12,788 nucleotides of DNA from NCBI GenBank assembly GCA_038253125.1, contig JBBSHM010000073.1, positions 1 to 12,788 of the forward strand, given 5' to 3'. How positions within the stretch are numbered: position 1 is the first letter of the stretch; every line of letters begins with the position of its first letter. Source of the DNA: JAUJNH01 sp038253125 (GTDB lineage Bacteria; Actinomycetota; Acidimicrobiia; Acidimicrobiales; JAUJNH01). A program made the position numbers and the translations under genes. This document shows, in pieces, positions 6,928 through 12,788 of the stretch. The notes under the pieces were generated by a model that ran no database searches, was not told the origin of the DNA, and worked only from the letters and a program-made list of their open reading frames with translations.

Positions 6928-8445
6928 AGACGGGTCCGAGCCCGGGGCGGGCCTGGTCGTCGGGCTGGTCACGGGCGCAGGCGGGGCCGTGGTCACCGTC
7001 GTGGCGGACGGCCTCGGATCGACGACCTGGCTGAAGCTGCGCCCGAGGAGCACCACGACCTCGCCGCTCTTGACCGACCGGTCGACCGACAACGTGGCGT
7101 CGCTGCCCATGTAGGCCTGCACCGCCCGCGCCGCCGCCTCGCTGCCGGTGCGGTAGCGGATCTGGGTGGTGGAGGCTCCCTGGCCGTTGCCCCCGCTCGT
7201 CGCCGGCACGCCGATGCGCTGCAGGTCGGACTGCACCTGTGCCACCAGGCCGTCGCGCCCTGAGCCGTTGTAGAGCACCACGCTCGTGCCCGCAGGAACC
7301 CCGGCTGGCGCTCCGGCGCCCCGTCTGGGCGTGGCGCTGGTGCCCGGCAGCGTGGCCCCAAAGGCGCTCAGCAGCCCGGCGGCGGAGGCCGGGTTGAGCT
7401 TGAGCACGTCCGCTCCGTCGATGCTCACCGGGTCACCGGTGAGGGCCTCAAAGGCGACCTTCCCCTCGTTGAGGTCGCGCAGCTGGCTGGCCAGGCTCTT
7501 CATGTCGCCCACGGTGAAACCGCCGTCGACCCGGACGTTGCCGATGCCGGCCTCTATTAGCCGGGCGGCCGTGATGGGATTGGTGAGGCCGTCGGCCACG
7601 GCCTTGCGCAGCACCCGCTTGATGAAGTCCTGCTGGCGCTGGATGCGGCTGAGGTCGCTGAAGGGGTCGCTCTGCCAGCCCTTGTCGGTCTTGAACTCGT
7701 AGTGGCGGGAACGCACGTAGGACAGGGCCTGCGGGCCGTTGAGCTGCACGCAGCCCGGGGTGTCGATCCTGAGCAGGCTGTAGGCGTCACGGGCCGGGTT
7801 CGGGAAGTAGACCTTGACCCCGCCGATGGCGTCCACCACGTCCCGAAAGCCCCCGAAGTCGATCTCGACGTAATGGTTGACGGTGATCCCGAAGTTTGCG
7901 TTGATGGTCCGGATGAGCCGGTCAGGATCGGACTTGGACGGGTCGCCCTTCTGGGCGAAGGCCTCGTTGATGCGCCCCTTTCCGCCGCCCTCGAGATCGA
8001 CGTAGAGGTCCCGGGCGATGGACAGGACTGTGGCCCGGTCGTTCTTCGGGTCCAGCCTCATGACCATCATGGTGTCGCTGCGGAGGCTGTCGCCGACGGT
8101 CGTGGCGCCGAACTGCTTCTTGTCGGCTGCGTCCTTGGCGAAGGACCGGGAGTCGTTGCCGACTACGAGGATGTTGACAGGGGCGCCCTTCACCACCTTG
8201 GCGACGGCGGCCGAGCGACCTCCACTCGCCTTGTTGAGGCTGTCGATCGTCTTCAGGCGGCTGTTCTGGATCAAGGCGTAGGAGACGCCAGCGCCGACGA
8301 GCACCACCGCGGCGGCCAGGAACACGGTCAGGGCGATGGCCAGCCGGTGGCGCAGCGGGTGCCGCCTGCGGGGTGCCGGCGGCAGCGGGCTGGGAGCCAG
8401 GTCCTCGTCGGGCCGAAGGAGGCTCATGCGGATCCGACCAGGCAA
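6916..8445 (-). CDS. LytR-CpsA-Psr (LCP) family glycopolymer ligase with LytR_C domain
   Basis: Membrane-anchored enzyme predicted to transfer an undecaprenyl-phosphate-linked glycan onto peptidoglycan outside the membrane. It has 509 residues. Order: Pro/Arg-rich cytoplasmic tail (1-34), one transmembrane helix (about 35-59), LCP catalytic domain (about 88-290), LytR_C domain (about 387-470, SVVLYNGSGRDGLV onward) and a Pro/Thr-rich tail. LCP marks: NILVVGNDSR (91-100), RSDTMMV (122-128), SIARDLYV (142-149) with Arg145, YVRSRHYE (243-250) with two conserved arginines, and DLSRIQRQQDFI (264-275). The start is a choice: TTG at 8445 has AGGAG six bases upstream, while ATG at 8427 has only a weak site but overlaps the stop of a possible leader ORF as ATGA. 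It heads the rml-ugd-decarboxylase-GT2 block, fitting attachment of a rhamnose-containing polymer. Confidence 0.93.
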   Translation of the reverse strand: MPGRIRMSLLRPDEDLAPSPLPPAPRRRHPLRHRLAIALTVFLAAAVVLVGAGVSYALIQNSRLKTIDSLNKASGGRSAAVAKVVKGAPVNILVVGNDSRSFAKDAADKKQFGATTVGDSLRSDTMMVMRLDPKNDRATVLSIARDLYVDLEGGGKGRINEAFAQKGDPSKSDPDRLIRTINANFGITVNHYVEIDFGGFRDVVDAIGGVKVYFPNPARDAYSLLRIDTPGCVQLNGPQALSYVRSRHYEFKTDKGWQSDPFSDLSRIQRQQDFIKRVLRKAVADGLTNPITAARLIEAGIGNVRVDGGFTVGDMKSLASQLRDLNEGKVAFEALTGDPVSIDGADVLKLNPASAAGLLSAFGATLPGTSATPRRGAGAPAGVPAGTSVVLYNGSGRDGLVAQVQSDLQRIGVPATSGGNGQGASTTQIRYRTGSEAAARAVQAYMGSDATLSVDRSVKSGEVVVLLGRSFSQVVDPRPSATTVTTAPPAPVTSPTTRPAPGSDPSVAC

Positions 8446-8525
8446 ACGTTGCTCCTGAAGCCGTCTGCGGTGACCCTCTGCCCCCGGCGGGAGTCCAAGC
8501 TGAGGCGGCCGCCCACTGCGCTCAT
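8424..8525 (-). CDS. Possible 33-residue leader ORF upstream of the LCP gene
   Basis: An uninterrupted ATG-to-TGA frame of 34 codons on the minus strand. The TGA (8426-8424) overlaps the ATG at 8427 of the LCP gene as ATGA, the same style of junction used elsewhere in this operon. The ATG at 8525 lies seven bases after a TACGAT box, so the mRNA could begin at or one base before the start codon. By my count 28 of 33 sense codons end in G or C, as in the real genes. The peptide (starts MSAVGGRLSLDSRR, ends NVCLVGSA) is Arg/Ser/Gly-rich, with no transmembrane helix and no recognised family. It may be a translated leader that couples ribosomes into the LCP gene. Against it: it is short and overlaps the first LCP codons in another frame if TTG is the true LCP start. 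Confidence 0.35.
   Translation of the reverse strand: MSAVGGRLSLDSRRGQRVTADGFRSNVCLVGSA
8452..8456 (-). promoter_or_regulatory. Ribosome binding site supporting the TTG start of the LCP gene
   Basis: AGGAG on the minus strand is followed by six bases (CAACGT) and then TTG at 8445-8443. The spacing is ideal for TTG and too long (24 bases) for the ATG at 8427. This is the main reason to extend the LCP protein by six residues. Confidence 0.55.
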
Positions 8526-8532
8526 CCCAGGG

Positions 8533-8538
8533 ATCGTA
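8533..8538 (-). promoter_or_regulatory. Candidate -10 box (TACGAT) for the LCP-rml operon
   Basis: TACGAT fits the actinobacterial TANNNT consensus and contains the only TA step I see in the 142-base gap between birA and LCP. With usual spacing the transcript would start near 8525-8526, immediately at the leader ORF ATG. No good -35 hexamer lies 16-18 bases upstream; that stretch holds the palindrome at 8542-8553. Confidence 0.45.
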
Positions 8539-8541
8539 GAT

Positions 8542-8553
8542 GGGACCGGTCCC
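8542..8553. promoter_or_regulatory. 12-bp perfect palindrome, candidate operator
   Basis: GGGACCGGTCCC reads the same on both strands and begins three bases upstream of the candidate -10 box, so it fills the -10/-35 spacer. It lies within a wider, looser symmetry: ATCGT at 8533-8537 and ACGAT at 8565-8569. Position and symmetry suit a dimeric regulator of the LCP-rml operon. No regulator gene is adjacent, and GC-rich palindromes can arise by chance. Confidence 0.35.
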
Positions 8554-8587
8554 GAAGGGGCGTCACGATGCGGCCTGACGTCTGGGC

Positions 8588-9301
8588 TCACCGCGTGCGA
8601 ACGTGCACCACGTCACCGGCGTGGACGGCCTCGGTGCCCTCGGCGGAGGTGACCCGGAGCGCGCCTGAAACGGCGATTCCGGCGGCTCTACCCTCGATGG
8701 AGCGACCGCCGACATCCACCCTTACCAGACGACCCAGCGTTGAGCAGCGGGTTCGATAGGCGGCGAGCACCTCGTGCGGCTGGGCCACCAGCCACCCCTG
8801 TAGCCGGCTCAGCATGCGGTCGAGGAGCGTGGCGGAATCCGGCGGCTGGCCCACCAGGTCCGAGAGGGCTACGGCGCCACCGAGCTCGGCCGGCCGTTCG
8901 GCAGGCGGCGGCCAGGCCACGTTGCAGCCGACGCCGACGACCAGGGTCGAGCTGCCAACCTGCGTCTCGGCCAGCAGGCCGGCCAGCTTGCGGTCGCCCA
9001 CCATCAGGTCGTTCGGCCACTTGAGGGCGGCTTCGACCCCCGTCAGCTCCCGGCAGGCGTCGGCTGCGGCCAGCGCCACGCGGGCGGTGGCGACGAAGGG
9101 CGCCGGCTCGGCCGCCAGCAGCACCGAGACCAGGAGGCTCGAGTGCGGGGGCGCCTCCCAGGTGCGGCCGAGACGGCCCCGCCCGGCGGTCTGGTGCCCG
9201 GCCCAGAGCACCGTGCCCACCGGCGCGCCGGACCGTGCGAGCCGGCTCAGGTCATCGTTGGTCGACCCTGTCTCCTCCACGTAGCGGACCTCGAAGCGCA
9301 C
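8588..9301 (-). CDS. birA: Biotin--[acetyl-CoA-carboxylase] ligase, no DNA-binding domain
   Basis: Makes biotinyl-5'-AMP and attaches biotin to the biotin carrier lysine of carboxylases. The catalytic BirA/LplA domain starts almost at the N-terminus, so there is no helix-turn-helix repressor domain (monofunctional class). In the longer ATG-9343 numbering: ETGSTN (24-29), HQTAGRGRLGR (50-60) biotinyl-AMP loop, KWPND (108-112), DRKLAGLL (117-124) with the conserved Lys, and GVGCNVAW (137-144). A C-terminal SH3-like BPL_C domain (about 200-250) ends DVVHVRTR. I prefer GTG 9301: it has a TANNNT box eight bases upstream, and the 14 codons between 9343 and 9301 are poorer in G/C-ending codons. ATG at 9343 has a GAGG site and remains possible, but would share its CATG with the divergent gene. 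LCP follows on the same strand after 142 bases. Confidence 0.92.
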   Translation of the reverse strand: MRFEVRYVEETGSTNDDLSRLARSGAPVGTVLWAGHQTAGRGRLGRTWEAPPHSSLLVSVLLAAEPAPFVATARVALAAADACRELTGVEAALKWPNDLMVGDRKLAGLLAETQVGSSTLVVGVGCNVAWPPPAERPAELGGAVALSDLVGQPPDSATLLDRMLSRLQGWLVAQPHEVLAAYRTRCSTLGRLVRVDVGGRSIEGRAAGIAVSGALRVTSAEGTEAVHAGDVVHVRTR

Positions 9302-9309
9302 GGGCGGAG

Positions 9310-9315
9310 AACCTA
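9310..9315 (-). promoter_or_regulatory. Candidate -10 box (TAGGTT) for birA
   Basis: A TANNNT hexamer on the minus strand ends eight bases before the GTG at 9301, allowing a leaderless or nearly leaderless birA transcript. It shares a roughly 40-bp divergent intergenic region with the box at 9330-9335. No clear -35 is visible. Confidence 0.35.
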
Positions 9316-9329
9316 GGGTCGCCGGACCG

Positions 9330-9335
9330 TAGGAT
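9330..9335 (+). promoter_or_regulatory. Candidate -10 box (TAGGAT) for the small Cys/His protein gene
   Basis: TAGGAT occupies -12 to -7 relative to the A of the ATG at 9342, the classic geometry of an actinobacterial leaderless promoter. The inner AGGA (9331-9334) could instead be a Shine-Dalgarno sequence with a seven-base spacer. The two readings predict different 5' ends. Confidence 0.45.
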
Positions 9336-9341
9336 CGCCAC

Positions 9342-9608
9342 ATGGGCTACCTCGTGGGCGTCGGACCGGGGAACGAGGGCGCGCTCGACGCCGCCCGTTC
9401 GGGCGGGATCATCGAACGCGCCGTGGCGACCGCACCGGATGTGCCGACGGCCAGCGGCATCTGCCACGCCGTCAACTCGCCCAACACCGATCACGGCGTC
9501 TGCGGCCAGCCGGTGGCCAAGGTGCTCGACCAGAGCTTCGTGGCCTTCGGCGGACTGGAGCACTGCGTGGCCTGTGACGCCGCCCTGGCCGAGGCGGGCG
9601 AGACCTGA
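9342..9608 (+). CDS. Small Cys/His-rich protein, possible zinc-binding protein, unrecognised
   Basis: An 88-residue protein with strongly G/C-ending codons, so it is very probably real. I do not recognise a family. The N-terminal part (1-35) is Gly/Ala-rich with no signal peptide or membrane helix. The C-terminal part has Cys41-His42, His51, Cys54, His74-Cys75 and Cys78, spaced C-X12-C-X20-C-X2-C. Two Cys/His pairs around a beta-like stretch (LDQSFVAFGGLEHC) would suit a single structural zinc site or a small zinc-ribbon-like fold; this is inferred from spacing only. It is divergent from birA across about 40 bp and converges on the LpdA-like gene, leaving seven bases between stops. As the only complete plus-strand gene here, it is probably a single-gene transcript. 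Confidence 0.75.
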   Translation: MGYLVGVGPGNEGALDAARSGGIIERAVATAPDVPTASGICHAVNSPNTDHGVCGQPVAKVLDQSFVAFGGLEHCVACDAALAEAGET

Positions 9609-9615
9609 GCGACCG

Positions 9616-10980
9616 CTACTCGGCGGCCTCGGCCAGCGCCTCGGACAGCGCCGGATGCACCAGCAGCGACTCGACGATGTCGTTGACCCTCAGGTTGGAG
9701 GTGACGGCCAGGGCCAGCACCGAGATGAGCTCGGCGGCCGACGGTCCCACGATCGAGCCGCCCAGAACCGCCCCGGTCCAGGGGTCGCTGACGATCTTGA
9801 CGAAACCCCGGGTGTCGCCCTGGATCAGCGCCTTCGCCGTCGACGCGAAGGGGACCTTGGTGACCCGGATCTTGCGGCCGGTGGCAAAGGCGTCAGCCTC
9901 GGCCAGGCCCACATCGGCGATCTCAGGCTCGGTGAAGATGGCGCTGGCCGCCTTGTCGTAGTCGAGGTGGCGGTGCTCCCGGGCCGACAGGCCCATCACG
10001 TGCTCGGCCACCTTGCGACCCTGCATGGCGGCGACGCTGGCCAGCGGCAGCTTGCCCGACAGGTCACCGGCGGCGTAGATGTGGCCTACCTGGGTCTGGC
10101 CGTGGTGGTTGATCGGCACGTACCCGGCCGGGTCGAGCTCCACGCCGGCGCTCTCCAGGCCCAGGGACTCCGAGTTCGGGACCGAACCGATGCACAGCAG
10201 CACGTGCGACGCGTGCACCTGGCGGCCGTCGCCGCACCCCACCACAACCCCCTCCTCGGTGCGGGAGATGGCGCCGGCCCTGGCGCCCTTCAGCAGGTTG
10301 ACGCCACGGTCGATGAAGTCGGCCTCCAGGGCGGCCGCCACCTCTGGGTCCTTGTTGGGCAGCACCTGCTGGCGCGAGACGACGAGGGTCACCTCGCAGC
10401 CGAACGAGCTGAACATGTGGGCGAACTCGACGCCGGTGACGCCTGACCCGACGATGCACAGGTGAACCGGGAGCTGGCGGGGCGGGTAGGCGTCCCTGGT
10501 GGTGAGGACCCGCTCCCCGTCAGGCTTGGCGAAGTCGGGTATACGCGGCCGGCTGCCGGTCGACAGGACGACGGCGTCGGCGTCCAGCTCCACGACCCTC
10601 CCGTCCGTCGTCTCGGCGACGACCTGGTGCGGTCCCATCAGCCGCCCGCACCCGTCGAGGAGGCGAACGCCCTGGCTGACCAGCTGCGCCCGGATGGTGC
10701 TCTTCAGCCGCTCCTCGATCTCGGCGCTGCGGGCCCGCAGGCCCACGAGGTCGAGTTGCGGGGACATCTCATCGAGGCCCATCCGACGGCTGCGCCGGGT
10801 CAGCGACATCAGGCCGCCGGTGGCGATCATCGCCTTTGAGGGGATGCAGTCCCACAGGTTCGCCGCCCCGCCCAGCACCTGCCTCTCGACCACGGTGACC
10901 TCGGCCCCGAGCCGGGCTCCCCAGGTGGCGGCCTGGATCCCGGCCGGCCCGCCGCCGACGACCACCATGCGCACCGTCAC
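9616..10980 (-). CDS. lpdA: LpdA-like flavoprotein, probable NAD(P)H quinone reductase with altered redox disulfide
   Basis: Member of the flavoprotein disulfide reductase family, 454 residues. FAD domain: VVVGGGPAGIQAA (6-18). NAD(P) domain: IVGSGVTGVEFA (176-187). Second FAD motif: IYAAGDLSG (301-309). The dimerisation domain ends HPALSE (442-447). The redox site reads GGAANLWDCIPSK (37-49): Cys45 is kept but the first Cys of the usual C-X4-C is Ala40, so a normal dithiol cycle is impossible. As I recall, M. tuberculosis LpdA (Rv3303c), a quinone reductase, has the same loss and similar blocks such as PDGER and GSGVTG. Unlike my recollection of that protein, the His442/Glu447 pair is present here. 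Val200-Val201-Ser202-Arg203 lacks the acidic residue that selects NADH, so NADPH may be accepted. GTG 10980 is the longest start; GTG 10974 and ATG 10968 are alternatives. Confidence 0.88.
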   Translation of the reverse strand: MTVRMVVVGGGPAGIQAATWGARLGAEVTVVERQVLGGAANLWDCIPSKAMIATGGLMSLTRRSRRMGLDEMSPQLDLVGLRARSAEIEERLKSTIRAQLVSQGVRLLDGCGRLMGPHQVVAETTDGRVVELDADAVVLSTGSRPRIPDFAKPDGERVLTTRDAYPPRQLPVHLCIVGSGVTGVEFAHMFSSFGCEVTLVVSRQQVLPNKDPEVAAALEADFIDRGVNLLKGARAGAISRTEEGVVVGCGDGRQVHASHVLLCIGSVPNSESLGLESAGVELDPAGYVPINHHGQTQVGHIYAAGDLSGKLPLASVAAMQGRKVAEHVMGLSAREHRHLDYDKAASAIFTEPEIADVGLAEADAFATGRKIRVTKVPFASTAKALIQGDTRGFVKIVSDPWTGAVLGGSIVGPSAAELISVLALAVTSNLRVNDIVESLLVHPALSEALAEAAE

Positions 10981-10987
10981 CAGGCGG

Positions 10988-10993
10988 AGGCTA
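10988..10993 (-). promoter_or_regulatory. Candidate -10 box (TAGCCT) for the lpdA-like gene
   Basis: A TANNNT hexamer ends seven bases before the GTG at 10980 and directly abuts the hairpin at 10994-11014. This geometry supports GTG 10980 as the start and a transcript separate from the DUF4012 gene. No clear -35 is visible. Confidence 0.4.
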
Positions 10994-11014
10994 GGTGGCC
11001 CGAGCCGGGCCGCC
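10994..11014. terminator. GC-rich hairpin between the DUF4012 gene and lpdA-like gene
   Basis: GGCCCG - AGC - CGGGCC is a perfect 6-bp stem with a three-base loop (10997-11011), extended by two more G-C pairs after one mismatch. It lies 15 bases downstream of the DUF4012 stop at 11029-11031. There is no T-run, so termination is only a possibility; it may instead shape the adjacent promoter region. Confidence 0.3.
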
Positions 11015-11028
11015 CGGTGCCTCCGGCA

Positions 11029-12788
11029 TCAGAGCGGCAGGTCGACCGGCACCAGATCGGTGACGGCCTTCTTGCCCCTGACCTGGTAGGGGATGGGGAA
11101 CGCCCGGGCCGAGGGCAGCAGGCGTATGGGCTGGTCGCGCGGGATCGTGAACTCGATGCCCACCGTGACGGTGGAGCCGAGGTCGAGGTAGAGCGGCGCC
11201 ACCACCACCTTCATGCCGCCCTCCGCGCCGGCCCGGGTGAAGGGCCTGCCGTCAGTGGTGATGTCGGCCGCGTTCTGCGGCAGGTAGGCCACCAGATCGT
11301 TGTAGTGCTGTTGGGGCGAAGAGCCCTCGAGGGTAAACGATGTGGGCGAGCGTGGGAGGTTGGCCGTGGTGATCTCCAGCCTCACCCGCCGCTCGCCTCC
11401 CGGGGCTCGCCTGCTGCTGACAGCCACCGTCGGCTTCAGGTGGTAGTCCAGCTTGTTGGCCGAGCGGTTCACCAGCGACACCTGCAGGCCCTCGGTGTTG
11501 AGCTCGCCGGCGGCGCCGACGCGCTGCCAGAGCAGCTCCTCCTCGGGGTCGGAGGACCAGCCCATGAGGTGACGAGAGGCGACGGTGTAGCGCAGCGCGG
11601 CGAAGAGCTTCGGGAGATCGGTGGGCCTCTGGTCCAGGGCCTGGAACACGGCTTGGCCGACCTGGCCCTGCAGCTCGGCTCGCGCCACCCGCTCAGCGCC
11701 AGCCTGGTCGAAGCGGAGGTAGTTCCGGTAGAGGAGCTGGTCGACAACGTTCCCGACGTTGACCTCGACATCGTCGGCCTTCACCGGCCCGGTCACGTTG
11801 ACCAGCTGCTGCAGGGCGAGGACGTCCACCATCACGACCCCGTCGACCTTGCCGAGCCCGGCCCGCTCGGCCATGGCCGCCGCCGTGGCCCCGGCCTCCT
11901 GGAAGTCGGCTGGGGCGGTGATGCCGCGGTAGTCGTACCCGAAGCCCATGGTCTGCCACAGGGCGGCCTGGGAGGGCGTGAGCGGCACGGGGCCCTGATT
12001 GACCAGCACCAGATCAGAGCTCTGGGTGAACGGCCCCAACGTCACGGCCCCGTCCTGCACGTCGGCGATGGCGATCGAGCCGACCAGGCCGCCGCCGCTC
12101 AGCATCTCGGCGTTGTTGGCACCGAGCACCAGGATCCGTCGCGGCCCCTTCAAAAGGCCGCTGAGTGCCTTGGCCTGACGGGCGGCGTCGGCCAGCCGGC
12201 CATCGGCGTCGGCCTGCCCGGTGACCGCCCGGCTGCGGGCCCAGGTCGCCGGTGCCACCGCAAACCTCCGGATGGGCACCGGTGGCAGGGCCGCCACATC
12301 CTTGGCTGCCCGGTCCGACGAGCTGGCCAGCACCTCGACCAACGCCAGCCGGTTGGCGCTGCCGGCGGTGCCCACCTCGACCTGGTGCTGGAGATCAGCT
12401 CCGGTCCGGGCGGCGATGCTCCCGAGCTGGAGGGCCCGATGGGTGGCGTCGCGGATGGTGCCCACCTGGTCGCGGCCACCGGGGACGGCAGAGATCAGCC
12501 GCAGCGGCGGGCTGGTGCGGGCGAGGTGGTCGGCGTGGCGCAGCCGCTGCTCGGCCCGGGCGGTGACGAAGCCGATGCCGTGGGGCCCGGCTATGGAACC
12601 GGGGTCGATCCCGAGCACCGATGACTTGGCGGCCTTGACATCCAGACCAAGCCGGACGAGATCAAAGGCCGCCCAGGCCACCACGACGAGGACGAGTACG
12701 GCCAGCAGGCCGCCGACCGCGAACCGGCGTCGGGGGGCGCCGACCGGGCCTGGGGGCTGCCTCAGGCGGGCGAGCGGCGACGAAGGCC
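11029..12788 (-). CDS. DUF4012 membrane-anchored protein, N-terminus beyond the window
   Basis: Large DUF4012 protein of unknown biochemical function. On the minus strand the frame is open to the window edge, with 585 residues visible. The GTG at 12684 is not the start, because a transmembrane helix (FAVGGLLAVLVLVVVAWAAF, nt 12723-12664) lies across it, preceded by an Arg/Pro-rich cytoplasmic stretch. After the helix comes a long extracytoplasmic region. DUF4012 hallmarks are ILVLGANNAEMLSGGGLVGS (nt about 12138-12079), followed by TAPADFQEAG and KVDGVVMVDVLALQQLVNVTGPV. A beta-rich C-terminal part follows (YLPQNAADITTDG, TVTVGIEFTIP). The family often accompanies exopolysaccharide or cell-wall glycan genes; a role in envelope glycan handling is inference. 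The C-terminus ends LVPVDLPL just before TGA at 11029. Confidence 0.87.
   Translation of the reverse strand, partial: PSSPLARLRQPPGPVGAPRRRFAVGGLLAVLVLVVVAWAAFDLVRLGLDVKAAKSSVLGIDPGSIAGPHGIGFVTARAEQRLRHADHLARTSPPLRLISAVPGGRDQVGTIRDATHRALQLGSIAARTGADLQHQVEVGTAGSANRLALVEVLASSSDRAAKDVAALPPVPIRRFAVAPATWARSRAVTGQADADGRLADAARQAKALSGLLKGPRRILVLGANNAEMLSGGGLVGSIAIADVQDGAVTLGPFTQSSDLVLVNQGPVPLTPSQAALWQTMGFGYDYRGITAPADFQEAGATAAAMAERAGLGKVDGVVMVDVLALQQLVNVTGPVKADDVEVNVGNVVDQLLYRNYLRFDQAGAERVARAELQGQVGQAVFQALDQRPTDLPKLFAALRYTVASRHLMGWSSDPEEELLWQRVGAAGELNTEGLQVSLVNRSANKLDYHLKPTVAVSSRRAPGGERRVRLEITTANLPRSPTSFTLEGSSPQQHYNDLVAYLPQNAADITTDGRPFTRAGAEGGMKVVVAPLYLDLGSTVTVGIEFTIPRDQPIRLLPSARAFPIPYQVRGKKAVTDLVPVDLPL

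Noticed and set aside
7550..7565. Adjacent rare codons CTA-ATA (residues 296-297) in the LCP gene
   Set aside because: A single pair of A-ending codons is easily explained by chance; no neighbouring shift in composition.
8504..8513. GGCGGCCGCC palindrome upstream of the LCP gene
   Set aside because: A purely G/C 10-base palindrome inside the possible leader ORF, expected by chance at this base composition.
9252..9563. 103-codon minus frame antisense to the small Cys/His protein gene
   Set aside because: It overlaps birA in another frame and lacks the codon signature, whereas the plus-strand 88-codon gene has it.
1..12788. CRISPR array, tRNA/rRNA, insertion sequence or phage elements
   Set aside because: No regularly spaced repeats, RNA gene signatures, transposase motifs or integrase-like frames were seen on either strand.

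Overview
The window is very GC-rich, with G or C at nearly every third codon position. It is packed with genes and reads as actinobacterial. Supporting signs are an LCP ligase with a LytR_C tail, a DUF4012 membrane protein, an LpdA-type flavoprotein resembling the mycobacterial quinone reductase, GTG/TTG starts, and TANNNT boxes placed for leaderless or nearly leaderless mRNAs. Acidimicrobiia or a relative is my guess; the sequence alone does not fix the class.

Layout. Bases 1-1329 (+) hold a GT4 glycosyltransferase cut by the left edge. Converging on it is a long minus-strand block. Read in its direction of transcription it is: LCP cell-wall glycopolymer ligase (8445-6916), rmlA (6899-5997), rmlB (5990-5010), rmlD (5010-4150), UDP-glucose 6-dehydrogenase (4157-2883), UDP-glucuronate decarboxylase (2883-1951) and a WbbL-like GT2 (1954-1022). 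Most junctions in this block overlap by 1-8 bases or are separated by 6-16 bases, so it looks like one operon. A promoter-like box, a 12-bp palindrome and a possible 33-codon leader ORF lie just upstream of the LCP gene (8424-8569).

Right of this is birA (minus). It is divergent from a small Cys/His-rich protein gene (9342-9608, +) across a roughly 40-bp gap with a -10-like box for each direction. Then come an LpdA-like flavoprotein (10980-9616, minus) and a DUF4012 protein (minus) whose N-terminus runs off the right edge.

How the genes work together. RmlA, RmlB and RmlD make most of the dTDP-L-rhamnose route, but rmlC is not in the window. Ugd and the decarboxylase convert UDP-glucose to UDP-glucuronate and then UDP-xylose. 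The GT2 and GT4 enzymes would use such donors to build an envelope glycan on a lipid carrier, and the LCP enzyme would attach the finished polymer to peptidoglycan. BirA, the small protein and the flavoprotein are probably unrelated housekeeping or redox genes. DUF4012 proteins are often found near polysaccharide genes.

No tRNA, rRNA, CRISPR array, insertion sequence or long repeat was seen. No stretch above 300 bases lacks a gene; the longest gap is 8446-8587.
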